Below, one piece after another: positions 1 to 6,510 of a stretch of 18,092 nucleotides of DNA. The notes beneath the pieces are model-generated. The model saw nothing but the letters and a program-made list of their open reading frames with translations, was not told the DNA's origin and made no database searches. The translations under genes and the position numbers were made by a program. Numbering within the stretch: position 1 is the first letter of the stretch; each line of letters starts with the position of its first letter. Origin of the DNA: an uncultured Lachnospiraceae bacterium (lineage in GTDB: Bacteria > Bacillota > Clostridia > Lachnospirales > Lachnospiraceae). Location: NCBI GenBank assembly GCA_900539175.1, contig UQAW01000078.1, positions 1 to 18,092 of the forward strand, written 5' to 3'.

Positions 1-113
1 GAGTCATGGACATTGGACGGGCAAGCCGGTATGAGTAAGGAGGGCGACAGCCCGGATTACGAATACCGGCGGCAGATGCGGGAGTGTGCAGCACGGAGCA
101 TCTGACTTTTATG
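1..113 (+). repeat. Structured 113-bp repeat, left copy
   Basis: This stretch matches 17964-18076 in inverted orientation without any gap, at 97 of 113 positions. Read on the + strand it folds into two hairpins. Hairpin A (25-70) has an 8-bp outer stem (25-32 with 63-70), a symmetric GA/GA internal loop, a 4-bp stem GTAA/TTAC, a symmetric GGA/GGA internal loop, a 4-bp stem GGGC/GCCC and a GACA loop. Hairpin B (73-104) has a 7-bp stem CAGATGC/GCATCTG, a GGGA/GGA internal loop, a 4-bp stem and a 3-nt loop. It ends 26 bases before the tex start codon, so it would lie in the tex leader if transcribed from outside the window. No coding function is evident. It continues to or beyond the window edge. 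Confidence 0.85.
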
Positions 114-139
114 CTTAGTAATAGGAGGAATTGAAATTT

Positions 140-2278
140 ATGGATTTGATTAAGGTACTGGCTTCCGAGTTGGAAGTGGAAGCATGGCAGGTGGAAGCGG
201 CAGTAAAGCTGATTGACGAGGGCAACACGATTCCCTTTATCTCACGATACCGAAAGGAGATTACGGGTTCTCTGAATGATGAGGTTCTCCGTAACCTGCA
301 TGAGCGGTTGAATTATCTGAGAAATCTGGAAGACCGGAAGGCTCAGGTGATAGCAAGTATCGAGGAACAGGGGAAGATGACTGAGGAGCTTAGAAAAGCG
401 ATTCAGGCGGCTGAGACGTTGGTTGCTGTGGAGGATTTGTACCGCCCCTATAAACCCAAAAGACGTACCAGAGCAACGATTGCCAGGGAAAAAGGTCTGG
501 AGCCTCTGGCAAATGTCATTTTGTTGCAGATGACCACGAAGTCTTTGGAAGAAGAGGCTCAGGCGTTTTTGTCAGAGGAAAAGGGGGTACATACCGTGGA
601 TGAGGCGATTGCAGGAGCCTGCGATATCATTGCGGAAAGTATTTCGGATGAAGCGCGGTACCGTACTGAGATCCGTAAACGGACCATGAAGCAGGGGCAT
701 ATCGTATCGAATGCAAAGGATGAGAAAGCGCAGTCTGTATATGAGATGTACTATGAATTTGAGGAACCGGTTTCCAAGATTGCAGGACACCGCATTCTGG
801 CTTTGAACCGTGGAGAGAAGGAAAAATTTCTGACGGTGAAGGTGACAGCTCCTGTGGACGAGATTCTTCGTTATCTGGAAAAGAAAATTATTGTGAAAGA
901 TAATCCAAATACAACATCTGTACTGAAAGCAACGGTGACGGATGCATATAACCGTCTGATCGCACCGGCAATCGAACGTGAGGTGCGGAGTGAACTGACG
1001 GAGAAGGCGGAAGACGGTGCAATCAAGGTGTTTGGAAAGAATCTGGAGCAGCTTCTGATGCAGCCGCCGATTGTAGGACAGGTGGTTCTGGGATGGGACC
1101 CGGCATTTCGTACCGGTTGCAAGCTGGCTGTTGTGGATGCTACGGGAAAAGTTCTGGATACCACAGTAGTATATCCAACGGCTCCTACCACAGAGGCTAA
1201 AATTCGTGCGGCAAAAGACAAGGTGATTCAGATGATTGAGAAGTACCATATCACATTGATTTCTGTTGGAAATGGCACTGCATCCCGGGAGTCGGAACAG
1301 GTGATCGTGGATATGCTGAAAGAAATTCATAAGCCAGTACAGTACGTAATCACCAATGAAGCCGGTGCTTCCGTATATTCTGCAAGCAAGCTGGCCACGG
1401 AAGAGTTTCCGAACTTTGATGTGGGGCAGCGCAGTGCCGCATCGATTGCAAGACGTGTACAGGACCCTCTTGCGGAATTGGTAAAGATTGATCCGAAATC
1501 TATCGGTGTGGGTCAGTATCAGCATGATATGAACCAGAAAAAGCTGGGCGATGCACTTTCTGGTGTGGTGGAAGACAGTGTGAATAAAGTTGGTGTAGAT
1601 CTGAATACGGCGTCTGCTCCCCTGATGGAATATATCTCCGGTATCAGTAAGGCGATTGCGAAAAACATCGTAGCTTTCCGGGAGGAAAACGGTCGTTTTA
1701 CTGATCGGCGCCAGTTATTGAAGGTTCCGAAGCTGGGTCCGAAAGCCTTTGAACAGTGTGCCGGATTTATGCGGATCGCAGGAGGTAAGAATCCGCTGGA
1801 TGCCACCAGTGTACATCCGGAGAGCTATGAGGCGGTACAGAAATTGTTTGAAAAACTGGGGATGAAGCAGGAACAGATCCTGGACGGGACAGCGGTATTT
1901 TATATCAAAGATTATAAGAAGACGGCAGAGGAACTTGGGATCGGTGAGATTACCCTGCGCGATATCATTAAGGAACTTCAGAAGCCGGGACGTGATCCCC
2001 GTGATGAGATGCCGAAACCAATTCTACGTACTGACGTTCTGGAGATGAAAGATCTGAAGGAGGGCATGATTCTGAAAGGAACTGTGCGTAATGTTATTGA
2101 TTTCGGTGCTTTTGTGGATATTGGCGTACATCAGGACGGGCTGGTGCATATTTCACAGATGACCGATCGTTTTATCAAACATCCGCTGGAAGTGGTGAGC
2201 GTGGGTGATATTGTGGAGGTAAAGGTCATTTCACTGGATCTTCAGAAAAAGAGAATCGGACTTAGCATGCGTCTGTAG
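140..2278 (+). CDS. tex: Tex-family RNA-binding transcription accessory protein
   Basis: This is a full-length Tex/YhgF-like protein of 712 residues, close to the usual family length. Visible parts, in order, are a helical N-terminal region (about 1-190), an RNase H-like YqgF domain beginning near GWDPAFRTGCKLAVVD (about 320-440), a helix-hairpin-helix region with GISKAIAKNIVAFREENG and LLKVPKLGPKAF (about 490-550), and a C-terminal S1 domain with GTVRNVIDFGAFVDIG and HISQM (about 640-709). Tex proteins bind nucleic acid through S1 and HhH and act in the cytoplasm in transcription-linked processes and stress tolerance; this is family knowledge. The ATG at 140 is preferred over an upstream in-frame TTG at 131, because AGGAGG at 123-128 is well spaced for the ATG and too close to the TTG. 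The gene stands alone: a new promoter follows within 10 bases of its stop. Confidence 0.95.
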   Translation: MDLIKVLASELEVEAWQVEAAVKLIDEGNTIPFISRYRKEITGSLNDEVLRNLHERLNYLRNLEDRKAQVIASIEEQGKMTEELRKAIQAAETLVAVEDLYRPYKPKRRTRATIAREKGLEPLANVILLQMTTKSLEEEAQAFLSEEKGVHTVDEAIAGACDIIAESISDEARYRTEIRKRTMKQGHIVSNAKDEKAQSVYEMYYEFEEPVSKIAGHRILALNRGEKEKFLTVKVTAPVDEILRYLEKKIIVKDNPNTTSVLKATVTDAYNRLIAPAIEREVRSELTEKAEDGAIKVFGKNLEQLLMQPPIVGQVVLGWDPAFRTGCKLAVVDATGKVLDTTVVYPTAPTTEAKIRAAKDKVIQMIEKYHITLISVGNGTASRESEQVIVDMLKEIHKPVQYVITNEAGASVYSASKLATEEFPNFDVGQRSAASIARRVQDPLAELVKIDPKSIGVGQYQHDMNQKKLGDALSGVVEDSVNKVGVDLNTASAPLMEYISGISKAIAKNIVAFREENGRFTDRRQLLKVPKLGPKAFEQCAGFMRIAGGKNPLDATSVHPESYEAVQKLFEKLGMKQEQILDGTAVFYIKDYKKTAEELGIGEITLRDIIKELQKPGRDPRDEMPKPILRTDVLEMKDLKEGMILKGTVRNVIDFGAFVDIGVHQDGLVHISQMTDRFIKHPLEVVSVGDIVEVKVISLDLQKKRIGLSMRL

Positions 2279-2285
2279 AAATTTC

Positions 2286-2314
2286 TTGTAAACAGAAAAG
2301 AGCAGTGTTATAAT
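2286..2314 (+). promoter_or_regulatory. Promoter of the riboswitch-ribU transcript
   Basis: TTGTAA at 2286-2291 and TATAAT at 2309-2314 are separated by 17 bases. The -10 is extended by TG one base upstream. Transcription would start near 2321, just before the riboswitch. It lies directly behind the tex stop codon. Confidence 0.8.
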
Positions 2315-2333
2315 TAAGAAAAATAAATACGGA

Positions 2334-2453
2334 GATTCTTCGGGGCGGGGCGTAATTCCCCACTGGCGGTATAGTCCGCGACCTGCTGTCTGAAGCAGTT
2401 GAATCGGTGTAATTCCGGTACCAACAGTGAAAGTCTGGATGAAAGAAGGATAC
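2334..2453 (+). promoter_or_regulatory. FMN riboswitch (RFN element)
   Basis: The conserved RFN core is readable: GGGGCGGGGCGTAATTCCCC, then ACTGGCGGTATAGTCCGCGAC, a variable hairpin (CTGCTGTCTGAAGCAG), GAATCGGTGTAATTCCGGTACC, and AACAGTGAAAGTCTGGATG. The closing P1 stem pairs TTCTTC (2336-2341) with GAAGGA near 2445-2450. RFN elements bind flavin mononucleotide and switch off riboflavin synthesis or uptake genes. Here the target is ribU. The strong hairpin at 2492-2519 suggests control by premature transcription termination. Confidence 0.95.
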
Positions 2454-2491
2454 ATGTAGTTTGTACAACTATTTTTCTATGCGTATCAGAT

Positions 2492-2519
2492 GCCCTGGAT
2501 GTTAACATCCAGGGCTTTT
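2492..2519 (+). terminator. Riboswitch expression-platform terminator
   Basis: Bases 2492-2515 form a perfect 24-bp palindrome centred on GTTAAC, giving a stem of at least 10 bp (GCCCTGGATG pairs with CATCCAGGGC), followed by four T residues. It lies about 40 bases after the aptamer and 46 bases before ribU, as expected for an FMN-dependent attenuator. The T run is short, so termination may be modest. Confidence 0.8.
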
Positions 2520-2565
2520 GTAATGCAGGAAGACAAGAATCTCCAAAGAAAAGGAGAGATAAGTT

Positions 2566-3204
2566 ATGGAGAGCAACACAAATATGATGTCGAAATCACA
2601 CAGCAATACGCCGAAAGGAACTGCCAAAACAAGGAGACTGGTGCAGATTGCCATGCTGGCAGCCGTTTCAGCGGTGTTGATGCTTTTTGAATTTCCCATT
2701 CCCTTCCTGGCGCCCTCTTTTTATGAGATGGATTTCAGTGAAATCCCCATTCTGATTGGAAGTTTTGCCATGGGACCTCTGGCAGGAGCATGTATTGAAT
2801 TAATTAAGGTTCTCATAAATCTGGTAATCAACGGCACAGATACGATGTTTGTGGGGGAGTTTGCAAACCTGCTTATGGGGTGTGCGTTGGTGGTTCCCGC
2901 AGGATATATCTATAAAACACATAAAACCAGAAAACATGCGTTGATCGGAATGGCAGCAGGAGCCATCTGCATGGCAGCGGCAGCAGTATTTCTCAATGCC
3001 TATCTCCTGCTTCCGGCATATGGAAAGGCATTTGGCATGTCCATGGATGTGATTATCAATGCAGGCGCAGCGATCAACAGTGCGATTGACAGTCTGCTGA
3101 AATTTTGTCTGCTGGCAGTTGCACCATTTAACTTGCTGAAAGGGATTCTGGTTTCGGTTATTACGTTTCTGTTATACAAACACATCAGCCGACTTCTAAA
3201 ATAA
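2566..3204 (+). CDS. ribU: Riboflavin transporter RibU (ECF S component)
   Basis: This 212-residue hydrophobic protein has the features of RibU, the substrate-binding membrane subunit of an energy-coupling factor transporter for riboflavin. After a polar, basic N-terminus (about 1-24) the first membrane helix holds LVQIAMLAAVSAVLMLFEFPIPFL. Next come the family-typical FYEMDFSEIPILIGSFAMGPLAGA segment and several further helices ending near HISRLLK. It would work with the shared EcfA/EcfA'/EcfT module encoded elsewhere. The start is fixed by AAAGGAGAG about 10 bases upstream of ATG. The FMN riboswitch immediately upstream is independent support for riboflavin as substrate: the gene should be repressed when FMN is plentiful. 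It is monocistronic, with its own promoter upstream and a hairpin downstream. Confidence 0.93.
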   Translation: MESNTNMMSKSHSNTPKGTAKTRRLVQIAMLAAVSAVLMLFEFPIPFLAPSFYEMDFSEIPILIGSFAMGPLAGACIELIKVLINLVINGTDTMFVGEFANLLMGCALVVPAGYIYKTHKTRKHALIGMAAGAICMAAAAVFLNAYLLLPAYGKAFGMSMDVIINAGAAINSAIDSLLKFCLLAVAPFNLLKGILVSVITFLLYKHISRLLK

Positions 3205-3220
3205 GAAGAACTTTTATGAA

Positions 3221-3253
3221 TAGCAGAGTTGCAGGTTATATGCGACTCTGCTA
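3221..3253 (+). terminator. Hairpin after ribU, possible terminator
   Basis: A 12-bp stem pairs 3221-3232 (TAGCAGAGTTGC) with 3242-3253 (GCGACTCTGCTA), with one G-U pair and a 9-base loop. No pure T run follows, only TAATATTTATAATT, so a terminator role is uncertain. The same bases contain the promoter of the next gene. Confidence 0.55.
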
Positions 3254-3257
3254 TAAT
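3229..3257 (+). promoter_or_regulatory. Promoter of the NUDIX gene, inside the hairpin
   Basis: TTGCAG at 3229-3234 and TATAAT at 3252-3257 have an exact 17-base spacer. The -35 lies in the left arm and loop of the preceding hairpin, and the -10 overlaps the end of its right arm. Transcription would start near 3264, giving a leader of about 56 bases. Confidence 0.7.
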
Positions 3258-3319
3258 ATTTATAATTGTTTATGACAGTCAGACAGGCGGATAACTGCCG
3301 GGAAAGAAGGAGTTGTGAG

Positions 3320-3925
3320 ATGGCTATTATAAAAAAAATATCAAAACAGACAGAGAATCGTTTTCTGAATCTTTATCATTTGGAAGGGAAGAATAAGGCG
3401 GGAAATCCAACCAATTATTATGTGGCTTCCAGAGTGAAGCGGTTGGAGGATTTGAAATGTTGTTCCCATGAAAATCATGCGGACGGTGTCATTGTCTATA
3501 GTCTTTATGGGGAGAAGCATGACCGGGTGGTTTTGATTCGCCAGTATCGTTATGCCATAGACGGGTATATTTATGAATTTCCGGCAGGTCTGGTGGATGA
3601 AGGAGAGGATTTTCATCAGGCGGCGGTTCGTGAGATGCTGGAGGAGACCGGGCTTCGTCTGGAGCCAATTCCTGTAGAGATCGGATATGAGAAACCTTAT
3701 TTTACAACGATTGGTATGACGGACGAATCCTGTGGTACGGTCTATGGCTATGCATCCGGACAGGTGAGCAAGCAGTTTCAGGAGGAAAATGAAGAGATTG
3801 AGGTAGTTCTTGCGGATCGGGAAGAGGTTCAAAGAATTCTGAGGGAAGAGCGTGTTTCCATTATGTGCGCTTATCAGTTGATGCATTTTCTGAAAAATGA
3901 AGATCCATTTTCTTTCCTGAAGTAA
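3320..3925 (+). CDS. NUDIX hydrolase, ADP-ribose pyrophosphatase type
   Basis: This 201-residue protein carries a complete Nudix box, GLVDEGEDFHQAAVREMLEE followed by TGL (about 90-112), which fits GX5EX7REUXEEXGU and supplies the metal-binding glutamates. The preceding segment HDRVVLIRQYRYAIDGYIYEFPAG is typical of the ADP-ribose/nucleoside-diphosphate-sugar subgroup, where R and E contact substrate. Such enzymes hydrolyse ADP-ribose to AMP and ribose 5-phosphate in the cytoplasm; the exact substrate cannot be settled from sequence. The ATG at 3320 is chosen because AAGAAGGAG lies just upstream. An upstream in-frame start at 3266 has no ribosome binding site and coincides with the transcription start. 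It has its own promoter and is followed by a repeat and the asnS promoter, so it is probably monocistronic. Confidence 0.88.
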   Translation: MAIIKKISKQTENRFLNLYHLEGKNKAGNPTNYYVASRVKRLEDLKCCSHENHADGVIVYSLYGEKHDRVVLIRQYRYAIDGYIYEFPAGLVDEGEDFHQAAVREMLEETGLRLEPIPVEIGYEKPYFTTIGMTDESCGTVYGYASGQVSKQFQEENEEIEVVLADREEVQRILREERVSIMCAYQLMHFLKNEDPFSFLK

Positions 3926-3959
3926 GGAACTGCATGAGTTATTTCTGAACAGTTCCTAA
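3924..3959. repeat. Short hairpin repeat (AACTGTTCAGAA family), copy 1
   Basis: An 8-bp stem (3925-3932 with 3950-3957) starts at the last base of the NUDIX stop codon. Its right half, 3938-3956 read on the - strand, is identical over 19 bases to 9555-9573. It looks like an internally deleted version of the larger hairpin at 9551-9605, since both begin AAGGAACTG and end with ATTTCTGAACAGTTC. It could also serve as a weak terminator, although no T run follows. Confidence 0.65.
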
Positions 3960-3974
3960 GTAAAAGTTATAACC

Positions 3975-4003
3975 TTGCCAATATTGTCAGAAAAGGGTAT
4001 AAT
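3975..4003 (+). promoter_or_regulatory. Promoter of asnS
   Basis: TTGCCA at 3975-3980 and TATAAT at 3998-4003 are separated by 17 bases, 37 bases before the asnS start codon. The leader would be about 30 bases, with no room for a T-box. Confidence 0.8.
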
Positions 4004-4039
4004 CAAAGCATTGAATTCCAATTAAGGGGGAAAAATACT

Positions 4040-5431
4040 ATGAATCTCACGACTGTACGTGACATTTACAAAAACAGAGAGAATTATCTTGACAAGGAAG
4101 TTACCGTAGGCGGCTGGGTGCGAAGCGTCCGGGATTCCAAAAGCTTCGGATTTATTGTGCTGCATGACGGTACGTATTTTGAAACACTGCAGATTGTGTA
4201 CCATGATAATATGGAAAACTTTGAGCAGATTTCCAAATTAAATGTGGGAGCCGCAATTATTGTGAAGGGAACACTGGTGGCGACACCGCAGGCAAAACAG
4301 CCTTTTGAAATTCAGGCAGCAGAGGTTACTGTGGAGGGTGCATCTGCACCGGATTATCCACTGCAGAAGAAGCGTCATACGATGGAATACTTGAGAACCA
4401 TTCAACATCTGCGCCCGCGTACCAATACATTTCAGGCAGTATTCCGTGTGCGCTCCCTGTGTGCTTATGCCATTCATAAGTTTTTTCAAGAGCGTGGATT
4501 TGTATATGTGAATACACCGTTGATTACCGGAAGTGACTGTGAGGGAGCCGGTGAGATGTTTCAGGTTACCACTCTGGATATGAATCAAATTCCGAGAGAT
4601 CAGGAAGGAAAGATTGACTACAGTGAGGACTTCTTCGGAAAGATGACAAATCTGACAGTAAGCGGCCAGCTTGACGGTGAGACCTTTGCCCAGGCATTCC
4701 GGAAAATTTATACCTTCGGACCAACTTTCCGTGCCGAGAATTCCAACACTACACGCCATGCGGCGGAATTCTGGATGATTGAGCCGGAAGTGGCATTCGC
4801 AGATCTGGAAGACAATATGGAACTGGCAGAGGCTATGCTGAAGTATATCATCCGGTATGTGATGGAAGAGGCTCCGGAAGAGATGAAGTTCTTTAATTCT
4901 TTTGTGGACAAGGGTCTGATTGAACGTCTGGAACATGTGGCAAACTCTGATTTCGGGCATGTGACTTATACGGAGGCCATTGAGATTCTGGAGAAAAATA
5001 ATGATCATTTTGACTATAAGGTTTTCTGGGGATGTGATCTGCAGACAGAACATGAGCGGTATCTGACGGAGCAGGTATTCAAGCGTCCGGTATTTGTGAC
5101 CGATTATCCGAAAGAAATAAAAGCATTCTATATGAAGCTGAATGAAGATCAGAAGACTGTAGCAGCTATGGACTGTCTGGTTCCGGGAATCGGAGAGATC
5201 ATTGGCGGAAGCCAGAGAGAAGATGACTATGTGAAACTGAAAAACCGTATGGAAGAATTGGGACTGAATGCGGAGGATTATGATTTTTATCTGGATCTGC
5301 GCAAGTACGGTTCTACCCGCCATGCCGGATTTGGTCTGGGATTTGAACGTTGCGTGATGTATCTGACCGGTATGGGGAATATCCGTGACGTTATCCCGTT
5401 CCCACGTACGGTAGGAAACTGTGAATTATAA
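4040..5431 (+). CDS. asnS: Asparaginyl-tRNA synthetase
   Basis: This is a complete class IIb aminoacyl-tRNA synthetase of 463 residues, which charges tRNA-Asn with asparagine using ATP. The N-terminal OB-fold anticodon-binding domain (about 18-100) begins with VTVGGWVRSVRDSKSFGFIV. The catalytic domain contains motif 2 as FRAENSNTTRHAAEFWMIEPE (about 230-250) and motif 3 as GFGLGFERCVMYLTGMGNIR (about 430-449), and ends in the typical PFPRTVGNCEL. Both the length and the bacterial AsnRS insert LDMNQIPRDQEGKIDYSEDFFG fit AsnS better than AspS or a non-discriminating AspRS. AAGGGGG lies about 10 bases before the ATG. The next gene starts 29 bases after the stop with no terminator between, so read-through into the yhaO-yhaN pair is likely. 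Confidence 0.96.
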   Translation: MNLTTVRDIYKNRENYLDKEVTVGGWVRSVRDSKSFGFIVLHDGTYFETLQIVYHDNMENFEQISKLNVGAAIIVKGTLVATPQAKQPFEIQAAEVTVEGASAPDYPLQKKRHTMEYLRTIQHLRPRTNTFQAVFRVRSLCAYAIHKFFQERGFVYVNTPLITGSDCEGAGEMFQVTTLDMNQIPRDQEGKIDYSEDFFGKMTNLTVSGQLDGETFAQAFRKIYTFGPTFRAENSNTTRHAAEFWMIEPEVAFADLEDNMELAEAMLKYIIRYVMEEAPEEMKFFNSFVDKGLIERLEHVANSDFGHVTYTEAIEILEKNNDHFDYKVFWGCDLQTEHERYLTEQVFKRPVFVTDYPKEIKAFYMKLNEDQKTVAAMDCLVPGIGEIIGGSQREDDYVKLKNRMEELGLNAEDYDFYLDLRKYGSTRHAGFGLGFERCVMYLTGMGNIRDVIPFPRTVGNCEL

Positions 5432-5460
5432 AAAGGAAACTTGTATTTCCGGAGGAACAT

Positions 5461-6507
5461 ATGAAGATTATCCACGTTGCAGATGTACACTGGGGTGCAG
5501 AGCCGGATCTCGGCTTTGCATGGAGTAAGGAACGAAAAGCGGAAATTCCGCTCACATTTCGAAAAGTTATTACGATATGTCGGGATGAGAAAACAGACCT
5601 TTTACTGATTGCGGGGGATTTGTTCCATCGACCGCCGTTGTTAAGGGAATTAAGAGAGGTGAATTATCTGTTCAAAGCCATTCCCGATACTACGGTTGTA
5701 CTGATGGCCGGAAATCACGATTATTTGAAAAAGGGCGGCTATTCCGAAGCATTTTCCTGGAATGAAAATGTGATTGGATTGTGGGGAAAATCCTGTGAAC
5801 GTGTGGAGATTCCCGAATTAGACCTGGCGGTTTATGGATGCAGTTATCATGAACGGGAAATCCGTGAACCGCTTTATGATGAGGTGCACCCGGAGGGGGA
5901 CTGCCGATATCATATTTTGTTGGCTCACGGCGGAGATTCTGCACATAGTCCGATCAATAAAGAAAAATTGCTTGCCGCCGGTTTTGATTATGTTGCCCTT
6001 GGGCATATTCATAAACCGCAGATTCTGGCGGAGAACAAGATGGCGTATGCAGGTGCTCTGGAGCCTATTGACTGCAATGATTTCGGGCAGCATGGGTATA
6101 TGCAGGTTGAAATTGCAGGGAATCGGGTGAGCGCTGAGTTTGTCCCTCTTCCGGTCTTTGAATATAAGATTTTGGAGATGCAGGTGGATGAAGAGACCAC
6201 ACAATTTGCTTTAGAGGAACAGGTGGGGCAGCGAATTCGGCAGATGGGAGAAAAGGCGATCTATCATCTGCATCTTGTGGGAACCAGAGAACGTAAGATG
6301 GAATTTAATTTGCTGCGTCTGCTGAAATTGGGGCGTATCATAAGGGTAAAGGACAGGACAAAGCCTTATTATGATTTGGAAGAACTGGAACAGAAGTACG
6401 AGGGAAGTCTGATCGGAGAATTTATCGGAAGACTGAAAGATCTGGATGGAGTGGAAAAGAAAGCTCTATACTACGGATTGGAAGCTTTGCTGGAAACGAA
6501 GAGGTAA
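5461..6507 (+). CDS. yhaO: YhaO-like metallophosphoesterase (SbcD/Mre11 type)
   Basis: This is a 348-residue calcineurin-like phosphoesterase of the DNA repair nuclease type. All metal-site motifs are present: DVHWG (8-12), GDLFHR (52-57), GNHD (84-87), LAHGGD (154-159) and GHIH (181-184). This is the order seen in SbcD/Mre11 and YhaO proteins. The residues after about 230 would form the capping or partner-binding part and have no motif I can name. The partner ATPase gene follows after 3 bases, the usual arrangement for SbcD/SbcC-like and YhaO/YhaN pairs. I infer an ATP-gated DNA end-processing complex in the cytoplasm, possibly at the membrane given the partner's helices. GGAGG about 6 bases before the ATG supports the start. 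The symbol rests on architecture and pairing, not on a database comparison. Confidence 0.82.
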   Translation: MKIIHVADVHWGAEPDLGFAWSKERKAEIPLTFRKVITICRDEKTDLLLIAGDLFHRPPLLRELREVNYLFKAIPDTTVVLMAGNHDYLKKGGYSEAFSWNENVIGLWGKSCERVEIPELDLAVYGCSYHEREIREPLYDEVHPEGDCRYHILLAHGGDSAHSPINKEKLLAAGFDYVALGHIHKPQILAENKMAYAGALEPIDCNDFGQHGYMQVEIAGNRVSAEFVPLPVFEYKILEMQVDEETTQFALEEQVGQRIRQMGEKAIYHLHLVGTRERKMEFNLLRLLKLGRIIRVKDRTKPYYDLEELEQKYEGSLIGEFIGRLKDLDGVEKKALYYGLEALLETKR

Positions 6508-6510
6508 TGG

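Noticed and set aside
572..1525. Long antisense ORFs opposite tex, and similarly opposite asnS (4238-5323), glgC and glgD
   Set aside because: They are shadows of highly coding strands, rich in His, Cys, Ile and Leu with no recognisable domain or ribosome binding site.
4004..4039. A T-box leader in front of asnS
   Set aside because: The promoter lies only about 37 bases before the start codon, leaving no space for a T-box specifier stem or antiterminator.
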